Positions 23,058 through 34,385 are shown, numbered from the stretch's first letter. The stretch: DNA of 64,000 nt from Trichosphaerium sp. ATCC 40318 (GCA_038496445.1 JALMLS010000316.1:62001-126000); one strand, 5' to 3'. Numbers and translations are program-made. The notes: a model not told the origin generated them from the letters alone.

Positions 23058-25007
23058 ATGACATCTAAGAGTTCAGTCACTTACACGCTAGTTGAAGCCG
23101 CAATCCAATGTTTGGACGATAATGTACGTTACACTTTTTGGTCCGGTTTAAAAAGGTTACAATAGCGTCTATATAAGTTTTAAGTGTTATTAGGGAGGTA
23201 GCCCTTCAATGCATGCGAAAGCGATTGCTGAATATTGCATCTCGAAAGGTTGGATGAACAACACCAAAACACCTCATAATTCAATATCATCCGCTCTAAA
23301 CGTCCATATAAAAAAGAGCGGAAATCAATCGTATTTTGAAAAAGTTGCTCCAGCTTGCTACGCGCTCTCAAAGTACTATAATAGCCTAAAGAATGAAATG
23401 GAGGACGATTTGATGCTTGAAGAAAAGGATTTCAACGATGAGGAAAAACCAAAACTAAAAATCACGCTAAAGGTTGCCAGCGCTAATACCTCATCTCAAA
23501 ATGGCGTCTCGCAAGTCCATGCGTTAGAAAAGCAGTTAGAAAATCTTAAAAAAGTTTACACATCGGACGTAAGTGGTTGGAAACAAAAGTATTTGGCGTC
23601 AGTAGTTGAGAACAAGGCTTTAAAAAAAAAGCTTGGTAAATTGGAGCAAGAAGTACAGATATTGAAGTATGGTAACCCAAGTACGTTATTCAACGCACTA
23701 GATCAATAATTCTTCCATTCTAATTTATAATACTGCAGATCACCAGGTAGATAACGTTAGGGATTTATTGTGTAAGATTCTTACGCCTTACAACTGTGTC
23801 TAAACTGTTTTTTTGCTTTCTTTTTTCAATATTTCGGAAAAGCGTAGATCAAGATTTTTACATGCTGTTTTTATTCACTGAAATGATGAAACGTTGAATG
23901 TACTTATTTGTTCACTTTTAGATCGTGGTATGGGTAATCCTCTATGCCCTTGGTACCTCCCTAATGAAGCATTTCATTCTCTACCATGGCGAACTGTAAA
24001 GAACCATTACCAATCGGAAATAAGTGCATTTAATGCGCCAACAATTTACAACTTTGTTTCGACGCTATTCACTTCTACTGCGCCAGACTCGTGGTATATT
24101 TCGCGAATCTTGGCTATTGATAACAAAGACCCTCTACAGACAATGTTCCAACGAAGAATGCAAACAATGGGTGAGATAGGCGCTTTCGGCAAATATCACG
24201 TGCAGTTTTTTTGGTAACTTTGTTTTACTGTTTAGATATGCGAGCAAATGATCCTACGTTTGCACCTTCATGGAAAAGTGAGGCAAACGTTCCTTTGCGA
24301 TCTCAATTATTAAGAAGACTTCAGTCTTTTGAGTGTACCGATCCAAGACAAGTATGTAAGTTTGTATGGGCATGGCATGGAACAGATCCTAAGTATGTTG
24401 ATCAAATATGTAATGCTGGATTTGCTGCTATTGGAAAAACGGACTCAGGTTTGACGTTGAAATAATATACGTAGCTCTTTGGTACTAACATCAGTTTTTG
24501 TAGGATACTTTGGTAACGGAATATATGGTTCTATCCAAGCTAAGTATTCTGGTACTGTATACACAAAACACAAATGTTTATTGCTATGTGTAATGTCATT
24601 CCTCAACGTATTTCCAGTTGTACGTTCCTTGCTTTTTTTGGTCAATTACAACATAAACTTGTTTTTTTCCCACTTCGTTCACGTGTTTGTTCCGCTTCGA
24701 TTGTTAACCTTGTTCAGGTTCATGATGATATGAAGATGCTTATGGGAAAGAATGCATATAAAACATATGATGCTCATTATATACCAGTAGTACCACGTGA
24801 TCCAAATGATCCTGATGAGACAATATTTTACGGACTTGATAAAAAAACACTGTTCCTGTTTACGACGAATTTGTTGTGTTTGAGGTACGGTTACTCAACC
24901 TAACGTTAGAAACTCAACTCATATTTGATATTTAGGAATCACAAATTCTACCTAGATTCGTTGTGTATTATGAAGATGCTGAAGAGAATTCAATGGATTG
25001 TGATTAA
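23058..25007 (+). CDS. HARE-HTH / coiled coil / PARP-type ADP-ribosyltransferase fusion
   Basis: Start at 23058: MTSKSSVTYTLVEAAIQCLD, then exon 2 (about 23192) GGSPSMHAKAIAEYCISKG, NSISSALNVHIKKSG and FEKVAPACYALSKYY. Together these form a complete HARE-HTH winged helix (HB1/ASXL type), which binds DNA. An acidic linker and a coiled coil (HALEKQLENLKKVYTS, ENKALKKKLGKLEQEVQILK) follow. After a roughly 230-bp intron comes a PARP catalytic region: WHGTDPKYVDQICNAGFAAI, the split motif GYFGNGIYGSIQAKYS, IPVVPRDPNDPDETIFYG, DEFVVFE and ESQILPRFVVYYEDAEE. The H, Y and E positions of the PARP triad appear present. The intron between the coiled coil and the PARP part is long for this genome, so two adjacent genes remain possible. 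Confidence 0.7.
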
Positions 25008-25613
25008 GAATAAATATCAAATATCAACAACTCACAGAGTGCTGACGTTCCTAACTATCTTGATAAAAGGTGTACAAATGCAAATAACCAATCTCAGCTC
25101 GTCTCTTTCTTAAAACTCCACTACTTGCGCTCTAATTTCTCGAGAGTTTTCTCTATGCGTAGCAGTAGCGTGTAACCCATGATTCATTCTCGTTAAAGCG
25201 AGGGTGCTTTGAAAATGCTTAGTGTGAATGCAAAAGCCATTAGTTATGATCAACATGGGTAGTGTTGACTACCAGGCAACTTTGTACACCTGAGTAAGCA
25301 GTCTCCATTTATGGGTTTGTTACGAAATTGGAGTTTATTAAGTGAGCTAGAAGTACTTGTTCGCTAGAAAACCACTAGAAATACGTATATTCATGTATTG
25401 CGACAAAAATAGAGCGAAATTTGAACTACTCCGCCTTAGAGTGTATATCCGCCGCATGTATGTTGTAGCGATTAGTGAGCATGTTGGTGTACAAACCCGT
25501 ACGTAACAACACAATATACGATCGTATATTTGTCCACGAAAAACCTTAAAAAAGAAACTCCACCTGCTTACCTTAATTACAAATTCCTCAATACAGAAGC
25601 AACGTATCTCACA
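25008..25613. other. Intergenic, nothing recognised
   Basis: About 600 bp of mixed composition with short frames only; it includes the upstream region of the small secreted peptide gene. Confidence 0.4.
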
Positions 25614-25865
25614 ATGAAACTTCTATATACCCTCCTCATAATGACTGTACTCATTTCAGTGGCTTTATCTTCAAGAAGATCTGTATCTAACAGAGCAAAC
25701 CGCCAAGTAAGCAAACGCTCAGCTGAATGGCTACCTGCTTGTTATCAACCAAGTTGTTGTGTATTCAGTCAGAGAGGTGCACGCCGTACACGTAGTGCAC
25801 GCGGTAGAGGTGGTTGGTTTAAATGTGCTGCACGAGGTGAGCAGTTCTGCTGCTGGGGAAACTAG
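25614..25865 (+). CDS. Small secreted six-cysteine peptide precursor
   Basis: Single exon of 83 codons starting at 25614. A signal peptide (MKLLYTLLIMTVLISVALSS) is followed by a basic pro-region ending in a dibasic KR (NRQVSKR). The predicted mature peptide begins SAEWLPACYQPSCCVFSQRG, has a very Arg/Gly-rich middle and ends FKCAARGEQFCCWGN. Its six cysteines are arranged C-x4-CC...C-x6-CC, a pattern like knottin or defensin-type disulfide peptides, and it is strongly cationic. A secreted antimicrobial or signalling role is inferred from composition alone; no family match is claimed. An AATAAA-like signal lies about 12 bp after the stop. Confidence 0.65.
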   Translation: MKLLYTLLIMTVLISVALSSRRSVSNRANRQVSKRSAEWLPACYQPSCCVFSQRGARRTRSARGRGGWFKCAARGEQFCCWGN

Positions 25866-25925
25866 TTGTACAACAAATAAAACGATTGTAAAAAAACAAG
25901 CTACAGTTTTTTTTATTGTTAGAGG

Positions 25926-26425
25926 CTACGTGAGGATAAGCCTAAGCAAATAGCGTCCTCCTAGGACGTAACGAAATGTGTAAATATTTCGTAATTGTGG
26001 GACAGTGCCAAAGCCAACAGTATTGTGTACGACTACTTTACTAAATCCCTCCTCAATCTGATGGATTTGCCTGAAAACGCTTTTTAAGGTGCCTACTTTT
26101 AAAATGTCTCTCCTAATTGTAGCAAACACGTGAGTCTTATGCTCATGTAAAGTCCTCCATAAGGTTGCACTAATGGATAGCTTGCAGAGTTGCACGAGGC
26201 TACCTATGTTCACAAGCCATCCCGAAAAATCAGTTCAACCAATCCTGCTTTTCCTGGCTAGTACATACAAGAACAGAACACGAGCTTCAGCGCTCCAAAA
26301 CTCTTCTAATCGCTCACGCCAATACTATTGAATACACCACTATTCCTTTCCTAACCTCCAATAACAGGTATACTGATAGGTTTCTGTCACTGGAACCTAG
26401 TCACACTATCAACCGTTTCTTTTAC
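25926..26425 (-). CDS. Unrecognised small gene, mostly one exon seen
   Basis: The 3' exon (25926-about 26180) has a convincing basic coding frame: LSISATLWRTLHEHKTHVFA, TIRRDILKVGTLKSVFRQIH, HNTVGFGTVPQLRNIYTFRY and the end GGRYLLRLILT-stop. It has no in-frame ATG, so upstream exons are needed; a possible one (about 26225-26270) reads PGKAGLVELIFRDGL. The length and basic nature would suit a small organellar or ribosomal protein, but I do not recognise it. The upper boundary is a guess, set below the end of METTL9. Confidence 0.35.
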
Positions 26426-26465
26426 AAAAACATAGGTAATGTTTTATTAGCCGAGATCTTTTTTG

Positions 26466-27907
26466 TCATTCAGAACGTAAACGACAAGTAATTATAGCGT
26501 TATTTAGCATATAAAGTCTCTTCATTGCATCTCCTTCTGATAAGTAAGGAACACGAGCTACACTGACAACATCAAATCCTGCAGGATGTAGAATATTATG
26601 GTATAGATTATTTAACTGTTGCTCAAACCTTTTTCGAAACGAATATTAGAGAAGAAACCAAAAAGACTGGTATGTGCTTAATGTGACATACCTGCGACCT
26701 GGTATGTTAAGATGCTCTTTAGGCGATTTCCATTGTCCGTTTACTTCAACAGAGGGGTTAAAAGGAAGTACAACAGCTATAGCTAGTATCCCATCTATCA
26801 AAAAAAAAAGAGAGTTAGATTGCACCAAAAGAGCACTTTGTTGAACCATACTTGGTTTGAGCATGTTTTTTATATCTATATTATGTTGTTAAGATAACGA
26901 TAATATTGTATCCAACAGGGTACCTGATATTAATGTTAAAGGTCTATCACAACGATCAAGGAGGTTGAGGCATGATATGAAATCAAATTTTATTTGTTGT
27001 AAAACTTCATCAGTGCCAATATCGCCTGTAAGAATAGCCCTATGGTAATCTGATTAAACAATCAAACTAATAACAATGTAGCGTACTCAAATCCCATAGA
27101 TTTCAAGCTTACTACCATAGAGCTAGAGACCTCTGTAGCATATATTTTGCTAAAATATGGCTTCAACTTTATTGTGACCTAGATTTTCATTTAACACTGA
27201 TCATCCCCTAACTTTGTAACAGTTACGTTTCCAGAACCAGCACCAATATCAAGTGCAACTCCATTCTTTTCTTTAAGATTTAATACTTTTCCCCACTGTT
27301 CTGTAGACATAACAAACATCCCTTAAACAAAATATTGAGCATGTGATTTTATGTTTTTGTATTTTTCAAAAAAAAAACCGGTGAAACTATTACGATCACA
27401 GCGCAATTGAAACGTACTTCCTGTATTAAAGAACCCGTTTAGATCAGTTAGAGAATACCAGTTACGGAGTAATGTGTATAACATGCCTAACAAGTAACCT
27501 TGAAGGGAAAAATTAATTAAACAAGACAAATTTTGTTGGAGGTGTAAGCACGACAACTTTTGATGAAAATTTTGACTCTTGGCTTCACGTGGTAATTAAA
27601 TATTTCGCAAAAAGCTTTCAACGTACTCTTAGGTACTGCGTTATTTATAAAATCGTCTGTTTCAGCATCTCTTGATAGCTGTACCTTTGTTTGAAGTTAA
27701 CACAGAATTACTTCGTTTATATCAATCCTGTAATGCGTAAAATGGTGTGTTAATGCGTACCCACGCGGATTTAAGCTCTTTTGTAAGAAAACTTTGTTTT
27801 GCGAGGTATCTTTTGTCTATTGCTTTTAACAGCTCGCTTTCGCGGCTGGTTGAACTAGCACTACCTAATATAACGATTAGCAACAATTACAGTTTTGTCC
27901 TGTCCAT
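26466..27907 (-). CDS. METTL9: METTL9 (DREV) protein-histidine methyltransferase
   Basis: Multi-exon gene. Exons in order include LLKAIDKRYLAKQSFLTKEL (about 27800), LSRDAETDDFINNAVPKS (about 27650), GYLLGMLYTLLRNWYSLTDL followed by NGFFNTGSTFQLRCDR (about 27400-27500), MSTEQWGKVLNLKEKNGVAL joined to DIGAGSGNVTVTK (about 27220-27310; the SAM-binding motif I), IYATEVSSSMVVSLKSMGF (about 27110), FDFISCLNLLDRCDRPLTLI (about 26940-26990), DGILAIAVVLPFNPSVEVNG (about 26740-26800) and VARVPYLSEGDAMKRLYMLN at the end. The LNLLDRCD and LPFxPxVE motifs are characteristic of METTL9, which methylates histidines in HxH motifs of proteins. The start at 27907 is a candidate only; a hydrophobic N-terminus is suggested by LLLIVILGSAS. 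Confidence 0.85.
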
Positions 27908-28079
27908 ACTTATCGCAGCTCTTGTCCAGTGCTTCATTACGCCCTGAAATACTATTGCGAGTATAATACCACACACCACAGCTAGTATGCGCATCCTAGG
28001 CACATACTGTAGCTGGTTTTTCAGAACTACTTTGACTTTTTTTTTATTCCGTTTTGATCATTTTTGGAAGTAGACACTA

Positions 28080-28610
28080 ATGCGCTTCGTTTTCACCTTT
28101 TGCTTATTTTTATCGCTAGTCCTTGCAATAAAGGAGTGCGCCAAGGATACTACTCCTACTTGCGATGTTTACGACAGCTATTGTGAGGACTTCTACGAGA
28201 CCAGGGGCACTAAGCAATACAACTGCTACTGGAATAGACACAAAGATGTGTGCGAGGGAGTAGAAAGGTGCATTGTAAATAACGCAACTTGTCCTGCCTA
28301 TGAGTATGCTGAAACGTGTGCAAATTTTACTTCGCTTGATTGCCATAAACATTGGGTTCATGGTAGTCAACAAGGGCAAAGATGTGAATGGGATTATGAT
28401 ACTAAGAGCTGTGGCCAAATAGGACAGATATGCAAGGGCAGCCGCGATGATACTTGTAATACTTACCAAACTGACGATTGTAAAGACATGGAAGGTGATG
28501 TTTGTGGAAAGTTTTATGAGGACCCTGGTCACCCAAGTATTACATACAACTGTGCCTGGATCAATAACAAATGTTTGGGCGCAAGACGATGTGGTGACAA
28601 AGACTATTAA
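28080..28610 (+). CDS. Secreted Cys/aromatic-rich protein, unknown
   Basis: Single exon of 176 codons. A signal peptide (MRFVFTFCLFLSLVLA) leads into roughly four imperfect repeats of about 40 residues containing CxxYxxxCxxF and YNCxWxxxxxxC elements: CDVYDSYCEDFYETR, YNCYWNRHKDVC; CPAYEYAETCANFTS, RCEWDYDTKSC; CNTYQTDDCKDMEGD, YNCAWINNKC. About 24 cysteines imply a disulfide-rich extracellular module. The family is not recognised. It is unusual here in having no intron. Poly(A)-like AATAAA follows the stop by about 27 bp. Confidence 0.65.
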   Translation: MRFVFTFCLFLSLVLAIKECAKDTTPTCDVYDSYCEDFYETRGTKQYNCYWNRHKDVCEGVERCIVNNATCPAYEYAETCANFTSLDCHKHWVHGSQQGQRCEWDYDTKSCGQIGQICKGSRDDTCNTYQTDDCKDMEGDVCGKFYEDPGHPSITYNCAWINNKCLGARRCGDKDY

Positions 28611-28847
28611 TTGTTTAACTGTCGTACCAAGACACTTTAAATAAAACTCATTTTTATTCCCATTAATTACGTATCCATCTTAATTTTGCGTCTGGGTGAT
28701 AGACTTCTACACGCCTTATCCAAATACAGTTAGGTATTAGAGCATCCATAAAAGATAAGAAATGGCGGCTGAAATAAATCACAGATGAACGGTTTAAAGT
28801 TACTAGTTTTATTTACATTTTCCACGAATTTGCGACAATTTTTACAC

Positions 28848-29099
28848 TTATTCTGTAGCGTTGCCCCAAGTATTTATAAAGTATTGCGCTTCGTCAAACG
28901 TGTTCATACGAGAAAGAACAGGTTTACGTTTTGTTTGCGTTGTTTTGTGATTTGTAGTTCTTGTCGTTGATTGATAGTTGGTGTAAGGGCGTGCGTTGCT
29001 GTAATTAGCTCTCAGGGCGCTAGCAGCTTCGTTGCGTTCTGTGCGTGTAACTTTGCTTGGACCCATCTGATTAAACCAGGCTGCGTTTTCGCGGAGCAT
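28848..29099 (-). CDS. Small hydrophilic protein, unknown
   Basis: Open frame of 83 codons from ATG 29099: MLRENAAWFNQMGPSKVTRT, then ALRANYSNARPYTNYQSTTR, ending FINTWGNATE-stop. It is basic and Asn/Thr-rich with no hydrophobic segment, and looks like a short disordered protein. A stop codon lies just upstream in frame, so this ATG is the likely start unless another exon exists. No family is recognised. Confidence 0.4.
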   Translation of the reverse strand: MLRENAAWFNQMGPSKVTRTERNEAASALRANYSNARPYTNYQSTTRTTNHKTTQTKRKPVLSRMNTFDEAQYFINTWGNATE

Positions 29100-29573
29100 T
29101 CTCTTCTCTTTGGCCTCTTCTGTTCATTTTGTTTTGTTGCGTATAGTGTTCGTTGTAGTGTCTTATGCTGTTTACTTATTGTCTGAAGCTTAACTAACTA
29201 TAATTAACTGAAGCAAAAGTAAAGTTTAAATTGTGTCGTTAACAAAAGTATGCTACAAAGAGCAAAAGAAATACTATACTCACACTTACAAAACCCAAAG
29301 TACAACTACTAGCATACGCTAAGTTGTAGCGACACGCTCGAGAAGAAAATGAGAAACACTTTACGAAAAAAACAAGATGATAAATATGGTTTTATTTCAA
29401 CTTAGTACTTATCAACGTAGTGTATGGAACTAAGAAGATGTTTAAAGGTAGTCGTAAAACCATCAGTTATCTGTTACGTCTCAAAAGTGTTTATTGACAC
29501 AACACTCTACAAATTATTTATGGTACTTTGATTCTATTTTACATTTAATATCACATTGTTTTTGTTTATGTAT
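29100..29573. other. Intergenic, nothing recognised
   Basis: AT-rich sequence of about 470 bp between two minus-strand genes; no motif, repeat or coding exon was seen. Confidence 0.4.
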
Positions 29574-30333
29574 TTATATAGTTTCACGTTTTGCTGATTG
29601 AGTAAGAGCAGCAATAGAACTACGTCTCTTTCTCTTTTTCTTCCATCTTAATACAAACTTTGCTGTTCCAGCTCCGTCGCCGTATGAAATAAAATATCGT
29701 TGTTGAGCACCACTTGCCAACCATGTTTTAGGTCCTTCTAGCTTAAAAGCAACAACATGCTTTCCCTGTAGATGTAAATGAGCACAAAAAAACAATCACG
29801 TGATTTACTAATGTCAGAAAAACGCCAAAATAAACGATGTAGTTTTTCCGATGTTCCGGACTGCACGTAATCCTTGAAGCGTTGGCGCAAGAAAAACGAG
29901 TAGTTTTCGAAACAGGCTAATTTCCAAAATTAACGAGGACGGAGTCCAATTTTCGAAAATTAGACGCCGGTTATGGGCTTTACCGTAAAAACACGTACAG
30001 CTTTTGTAACAGTCATTCTGGCTTCCGCACTTTTCTGCCAATTTACATCCCGAAATGATACTTGAAGCCGCTTTGATAGCTCAATAGCTCCATTATAAGT
30101 AGTATAATCTAAGTACGGAGTGTGAGTTATGTTGAATAAATTTAAGCACAAAGGCTGTTCAAGAGCAATTTTTCCTTACCACCGACTTGAATATTAAACT
30201 CGAAAGGTTTCTCTAGCCCAACGTGAACGCTCTCTCCCTCCGGGAGACCTTCACAAGTCTCAAGCTTTATATCCCATGCTTGGTATGTTACGCTCTTTAC
30301 TCTAGGACGAGAAGAAGATAATACACGCCTCAT
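29574..30333 (-). CDS. Unrecognised four-exon protein with basic C-terminus
   Basis: Start at 30333: MRRVLSSSRPRVKSVTYQAW and LPEGESVHVGLEKPFEFNIQ. Exon 2 (about 29990-30110) gives YTTYNGAIELSKRLQVSFRD and SAEARMTVTKAVRVFT. Exon 3 (about 29820-29880) gives DYVQSGTSEKLHRLFWRFSD. Exon 4 (29574-about 29770) gives KHVVAFKLEGPKTWLASGAQ, YFISYGDGAGTAKFVLRWKK, KRKRRSSIAALTQSAKR and the stop. The alternating strands (VHVGLEKPFEFNIQV, AKFVLRWK) suggest a small all-beta domain. The KKKRKRR run could be a nuclear localisation signal. No family is recognised. Confidence 0.5.
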
Positions 30334-30499
30334 ATTGTTGAGTTGCTGTGTTGTTGTGTTTATGGAAAAAAAAATGATTGGTCAATATTGGACGTTCTTG
30401 CTGGTGTGGTTCTCCGGTGTACTTTTTTCAAAAAAAAAGTCCTATATGGATTCCGCGCGTGCATAATAGTAACAAACCATTCTTAAAAAGATAAGCGGA

Positions 30500-30924
30500 T
30501 AGTCAGGAGTGACGCGACATTGGGCACGTGTGAGCTTTGTTTCACAAAATGCCTCAGAATGCTTTGTAGTTGAGTGTTCATACTGTCTGGATCTCTCCTA
30601 CACTTGGTTTTCGCAACCGTCATGACTGTTATTAGACACAAGATGACACACGCAACACCTTAAACGTGAGTAGGTTCTATGAATCGTGGTTAAGCCAGCT
30701 TCGTAACTCGGAACTGTAGTTGCGCAAAACAACTGAAATTTATGTAAACGGCATTGTGACACGCGTGTCATAATGTCGTGAGCTGTGATTGCCACGCCAA
30801 TGTCTTGTAATCTAAAAAAGCTCAAAAAGGGTATACGCAAGGGCGTCGGTGCTAATAAAAGTAAACGTAGTGGTACAGGTACTTTTGACTATTTTTTGTA
30901 CATCACGCACCTAACAAAAAATTA
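30500..30924 (+). CDS. Possible small gene with CxxC motifs
   Basis: Low-confidence set of plus-strand exons: NASECFVVECSYCLDLSYTW (about 30548-30620), TQDDTRNTLNV (about 30638-30670), CKRHCDTRVIMS (about 30742-30780) and LKKGIRKGVGANKSKRSGTG ending at the TAA 30922-30924. The CxxC and CxxxC pairs plus the basic tail would suit a small zinc-binding protein, but phases are unresolved and no start codon was fixed. An overlapping minus-strand frame (30598-30840) is equally open. Confidence 0.2.
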
Positions 30925-30944
30925 AAACTACATGTCTATACTAT

Positions 30945-31594
30945 TTATTGTGCGCCAAGCATGTCTTGAACGAATTTTTCGACAACAAAGACGACATATA
31001 GGTCTTCTCCTTTTGGTGGTCTCTTCATGTAAGTTTTAACAGCTCCATAACAAAACAAGCAAGCATCACCCATTGCCATAATCTTGTGGACTCCAATCGC
31101 CTCGAATCTTGCGTGTAACGCCAATATACGATCATTCAGTTGTTTACTACCTGAATCGTTGTATTCTTTAATTTTACGTTGTAAAACCGCGTCTGAGAAT
31201 GATAGTTCAACATATTTTAAACCAGTAGATAGTTTAAACTGACGGTTGCCGTCTTTGACGTCAGTGTACTCTAGAAAGTATACGTCCGGATTTGATGGGT
31301 CTAAAGGAACTTTGTGCATACGGCAAAGCGATTATTGTTCAAATGTCCTAAAAGTCAAAGATAGTACCTACACCATGTTTGAAACTGCATATAAGGATGT
31401 GCAGCTTTACAGCGTGTGCTAAAAGCAGTTAAGGCCACTTCCTCAAATGTAGTGGCTGTAGTTATCTGCTGATCACAACGATATACATGCACAGTGTGAT
31501 AACATGGAGCTTCGATTGTAAGGTATGTTGAAAATGAAACTGTACTTGTACAACTTGTAAAGCTCAATCGAACCGTCTCAATAGCAACGCACAT
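30945..31594 (-). CDS. Unrecognised two-exon protein
   Basis: Start ATG 31594 (MCVAIETVRLSFTSCTSTVS), only 41 bp from the stop of the upstream gene. Exon 1 continues CYHTVHVYRCDQQITTATTF and KAAHPYMQFQTW. A 62-bp intron (GTAGGT...AAAG) joins in phase to FPLDPSNPDVYFLEYTDVKD, KLSTGLKYVELSFSDAVLQR and the C-terminus VVFVVEKFVQDMLGAQ-stop at 30945. The protein is about 195 residues, has no signal peptide, and appears to be a compact alpha/beta domain. No family is recognised. Confidence 0.55.
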
Positions 31595-31635
31595 ATTGTG
31601 CAAGTCAACAGCAATATGGTAGAATATTTACATGT

Positions 31636-33977
31636 TTATTTATTTGTATTGTTGCTATTTCGCGCTTGTTTAACCTTGCAAACTAAACACAAAAGAGCTG
31701 GAATCGCAATAAGCAATGCAAGTAGTACAAGTCCACCAAGACCCATGACCACTTTCTGAAGAGGTTCATCCTCTTTTCCAAGTTCACTTTCTTCTTGAGC
31801 AGGCGATAGAATTGCAGTACATTGTGATCCTTTTGAATCAATAAGAGGTCCAACTGTTGAGATATTTTTGATTGTGACTTTAGCTTTTTCTAAAAGAGAG
31901 GCACTTAGTACAATAACAAGAAAACTTTAATAGAAGTGTTATAGCAATAAATACCTTGTCCAAACACACACTGTTTTACTTCTATTACTCCTTGTTTATC
32001 GAATATTATCTGACTATCTTGCTGCCACCACATTGAACCTTAAGTAAAGTATTAGAGTAAGTCAACGATAACTATAAATACCTTGGATTACTAACGGCAC
32101 TTTTAAAGTAAACAAGATTGGTACATAAAAGTCACCAAACAAAGTCCACTTGTTATTAAGACACAAACAACGTTCCAAAGGTCGAGGATATCCACCACAC
32201 ATGCACTGATCATCGGTTAGTACACCAGTTTGCTGTGCACATGTGTTTGGAGAGGTAGGTGAACCGGGTTGTTCAGTAGTCGACGGCGCTCCTGTTGTAG
32301 GAGGTACAGTTGTTGGAGGGATTGTTGTTGGCGATGTAGTTGTAGGAGATGTGGTAGTTGGAGATACGGTTGTTGGCGGCGTGGTTGTAGGAGGTAGTGT
32401 CGTTGGTGGCATGGTAGTAGGAGGTAGTGTCGTTGGTGGCATTGTTGTGGGTGGTAATGTTGTTGGCGGTGTTGTAGTTGGGGGTGCAGTTGTTGGGGGC
32501 ATGGTAGTAGGAGGTAGTGTTGTTGGGGGCATGGTAGTAGGAGGTAGTGTCGTTGGAGGCATGGTAGTAGGAGGTAGTGTCGTTGGTGGCATTGTTGTGG
32601 GTGGTAATGTTGTTGGGGGTGCAGTTGTTGGGGCCGCGGTAGGAGGTGCAGTGGTTGGAGGCATTGTTGTTGGCGGTGAAGTTGTTGGAGGCCTTGTTGT
32701 TGGGGCCGTTGGAGAAGCACATTTAGTTTTGAAGAGATTGAATTGTGCTTTTGAATTAACAAAAGAAGTCAACAGTAGATTGCAAGTACTAATATGTACA
32801 TCGAAAAAATAGTTTTCTGTAGGCACACCAATTAAGGTAATTTCTTCTACATCAGTTATAGCATAGCTACATTAGTTAGATGGCAATCGTAAATAAACAA
32901 AACGTTTAGGTGAGACTTACGTATCTACATGTATTGTATACACTCTGATCTTGCTGGCACTGGCGTCCCATGTAACAGCAACAAACCTATAAATAGCTTT
33001 ATAGTAAACAACTTTGATTGGTACACTTGGTTGATTCCCTAGTGTAAACATAGCGCCATTGTTATCTAAGAAACAAAGTAGTTTAGTTACGTGGCACCAA
33101 GACAAATAAAATTAATTCTTACCGCTAAACACTACTCGCGAATGTTGATTACGGCTTAGAGAGACGAAATTGAAATTATGTGAACTATGTGCAAACGAAA
33201 CAGCACGTGGGTGATCATATCTTGTAGTCAGAGCACCACCAAAAATATATCCTGCAATAGCACTAGTAGTTAGTCTCGAATTATGATCGGGAATAAAACC
33301 CTCCCAAGAATAGACATATAATCCGCTGGTCCAAGAGAGGTCGTAAGCCATAATCTTGGGTGCAGTAATGGTAGAAGCGAGATCATAACAACACTTCTCC
33401 CCCTCTGCCACGTTTCCATATCTCATAAAGAAACTTTTAGCGCCCGAAACCTGATAAAATGTTACATAAATATTATCCTGGACGGTTTCATGAGTTGCAG
33501 TAGGCCTCATATCTCCTATTATTCCATAACCAAGAAGATCGCTTTTGTATCTCACGGGGGAGCCATTTTCATCCAAAAATAATGCAGCGAGGTGCGTTGT
33601 TCCACCCACTGCGCAAGCATATAAAATGTTGAATTCATTGCCAGGACCATATTCAATATCGTACTGAAGCCACTTATGATTATTAGAATCAGGAGCTATG
33701 CGACAAATTGAATCGACATAAATACCAGTTATACGTCCTGTGAACTCATTATAGAAGATGCCTGAGAAGTGACTAGCAGGGGTTGAGTTAGTTGATTGAA
33801 AATAGATAGTTGTTTAACGTACTGATCAGAGTATGGGTCCTTCCACAGCATTAGGAACTGATTAGTACCAGTACTGTACGTTGTTACAATTCTCCAAGGG
33901 TTAATAGTGAGAGTGATAGCAGGTAACGATTGTACTACGCAACACAATAGTGATAGAACCAAAATACTTGTCCTCAT
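31636..33977 (-). CDS. Type I membrane mucin-like surface protein with propeller-like ectodomain
   Basis: Start 33977: signal peptide MRTSILVLSLLCCVVQSLPA. The ectodomain exons have repeated YxxxxW/R strands (NQFLMLWKDPYSDQYVKQLS, YKSDLLGYGIIGDMRPTATH, YDHPRAVSFAHSSHNFNFVS, YRFVAVTWDASASKIRVYTI) that suggest a beta-propeller. It is followed by a segment with cysteines, then a Thr/Pro mucin region of about 36 PPTTx repeats (32260-32715), a further Cys segment (QCMCGGYPRPLERCLCLNNK), and finally a transmembrane helix (VVMGLGGLVLLALLIAIPAL) with a short basic tail (KVKQARNSNNTNK-stop at 31636). A cell-surface adhesion or recognition role is inferred from the layout. Confidence 0.65.
32260..32715 (-). 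repeat. Coding minisatellite, PPTT-type 12-bp repeat
   Basis: Tandem 12- and 24-bp units encoding PPTT(L/M/T/A) on the minus strand, with local homogenisation of the LPPTTMPPTT pair. It codes for a likely O-glycosylated stalk. The plus strand also stays open through it, as a shadow frame. Confidence 0.9.
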
Positions 33978-34385
33978 TAGATGTGGTCGTACGTGTTTGT
34001 TTTAGTATTTTTTAACTTAAACTATGCTCCCGTTTTGGAATCAAGCTGCGTCAGAATTCTAGTTTATAAAATCGCCACAAACACAATTATGATAGTTCAC
34101 TAAGCTATTTCGACTTTCATTTTGGTAGTTCGCTATTCGTGCACGAAAAAAAAAATTATAAGCGCAATCACTTTTTAACAACAATATTTGGCGTTGTAAG
34201 GCCAAAACGCAGTGAAAGATTGAAATACGAACTAGCTCCAACTTTGGTATGTTACGAATATCGATATCATCAAATATTTAGGCAATTACCCTAAAATTTA
34301 CCAGACGTTTGTGTGAAGGTAGTTTAGGTTATTTTAACGCGTAAAGTTGTAAATAGAAAACTAACATTTTTCATCCGTTTCTGGC
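33978..34385. other. Intergenic, nothing recognised
   Basis: Upstream region of the mucin-like gene; AT-rich, no gene or repeat seen. Confidence 0.4.

Noticed and set aside
32243-32812. 189-codon plus-strand frame rich in Val and Gly across the 32 kb repeat
   Set aside because: It is the antisense shadow of the PPTT minisatellite; the minus-strand reading has signal peptide, stalk and membrane anchor in one gene.
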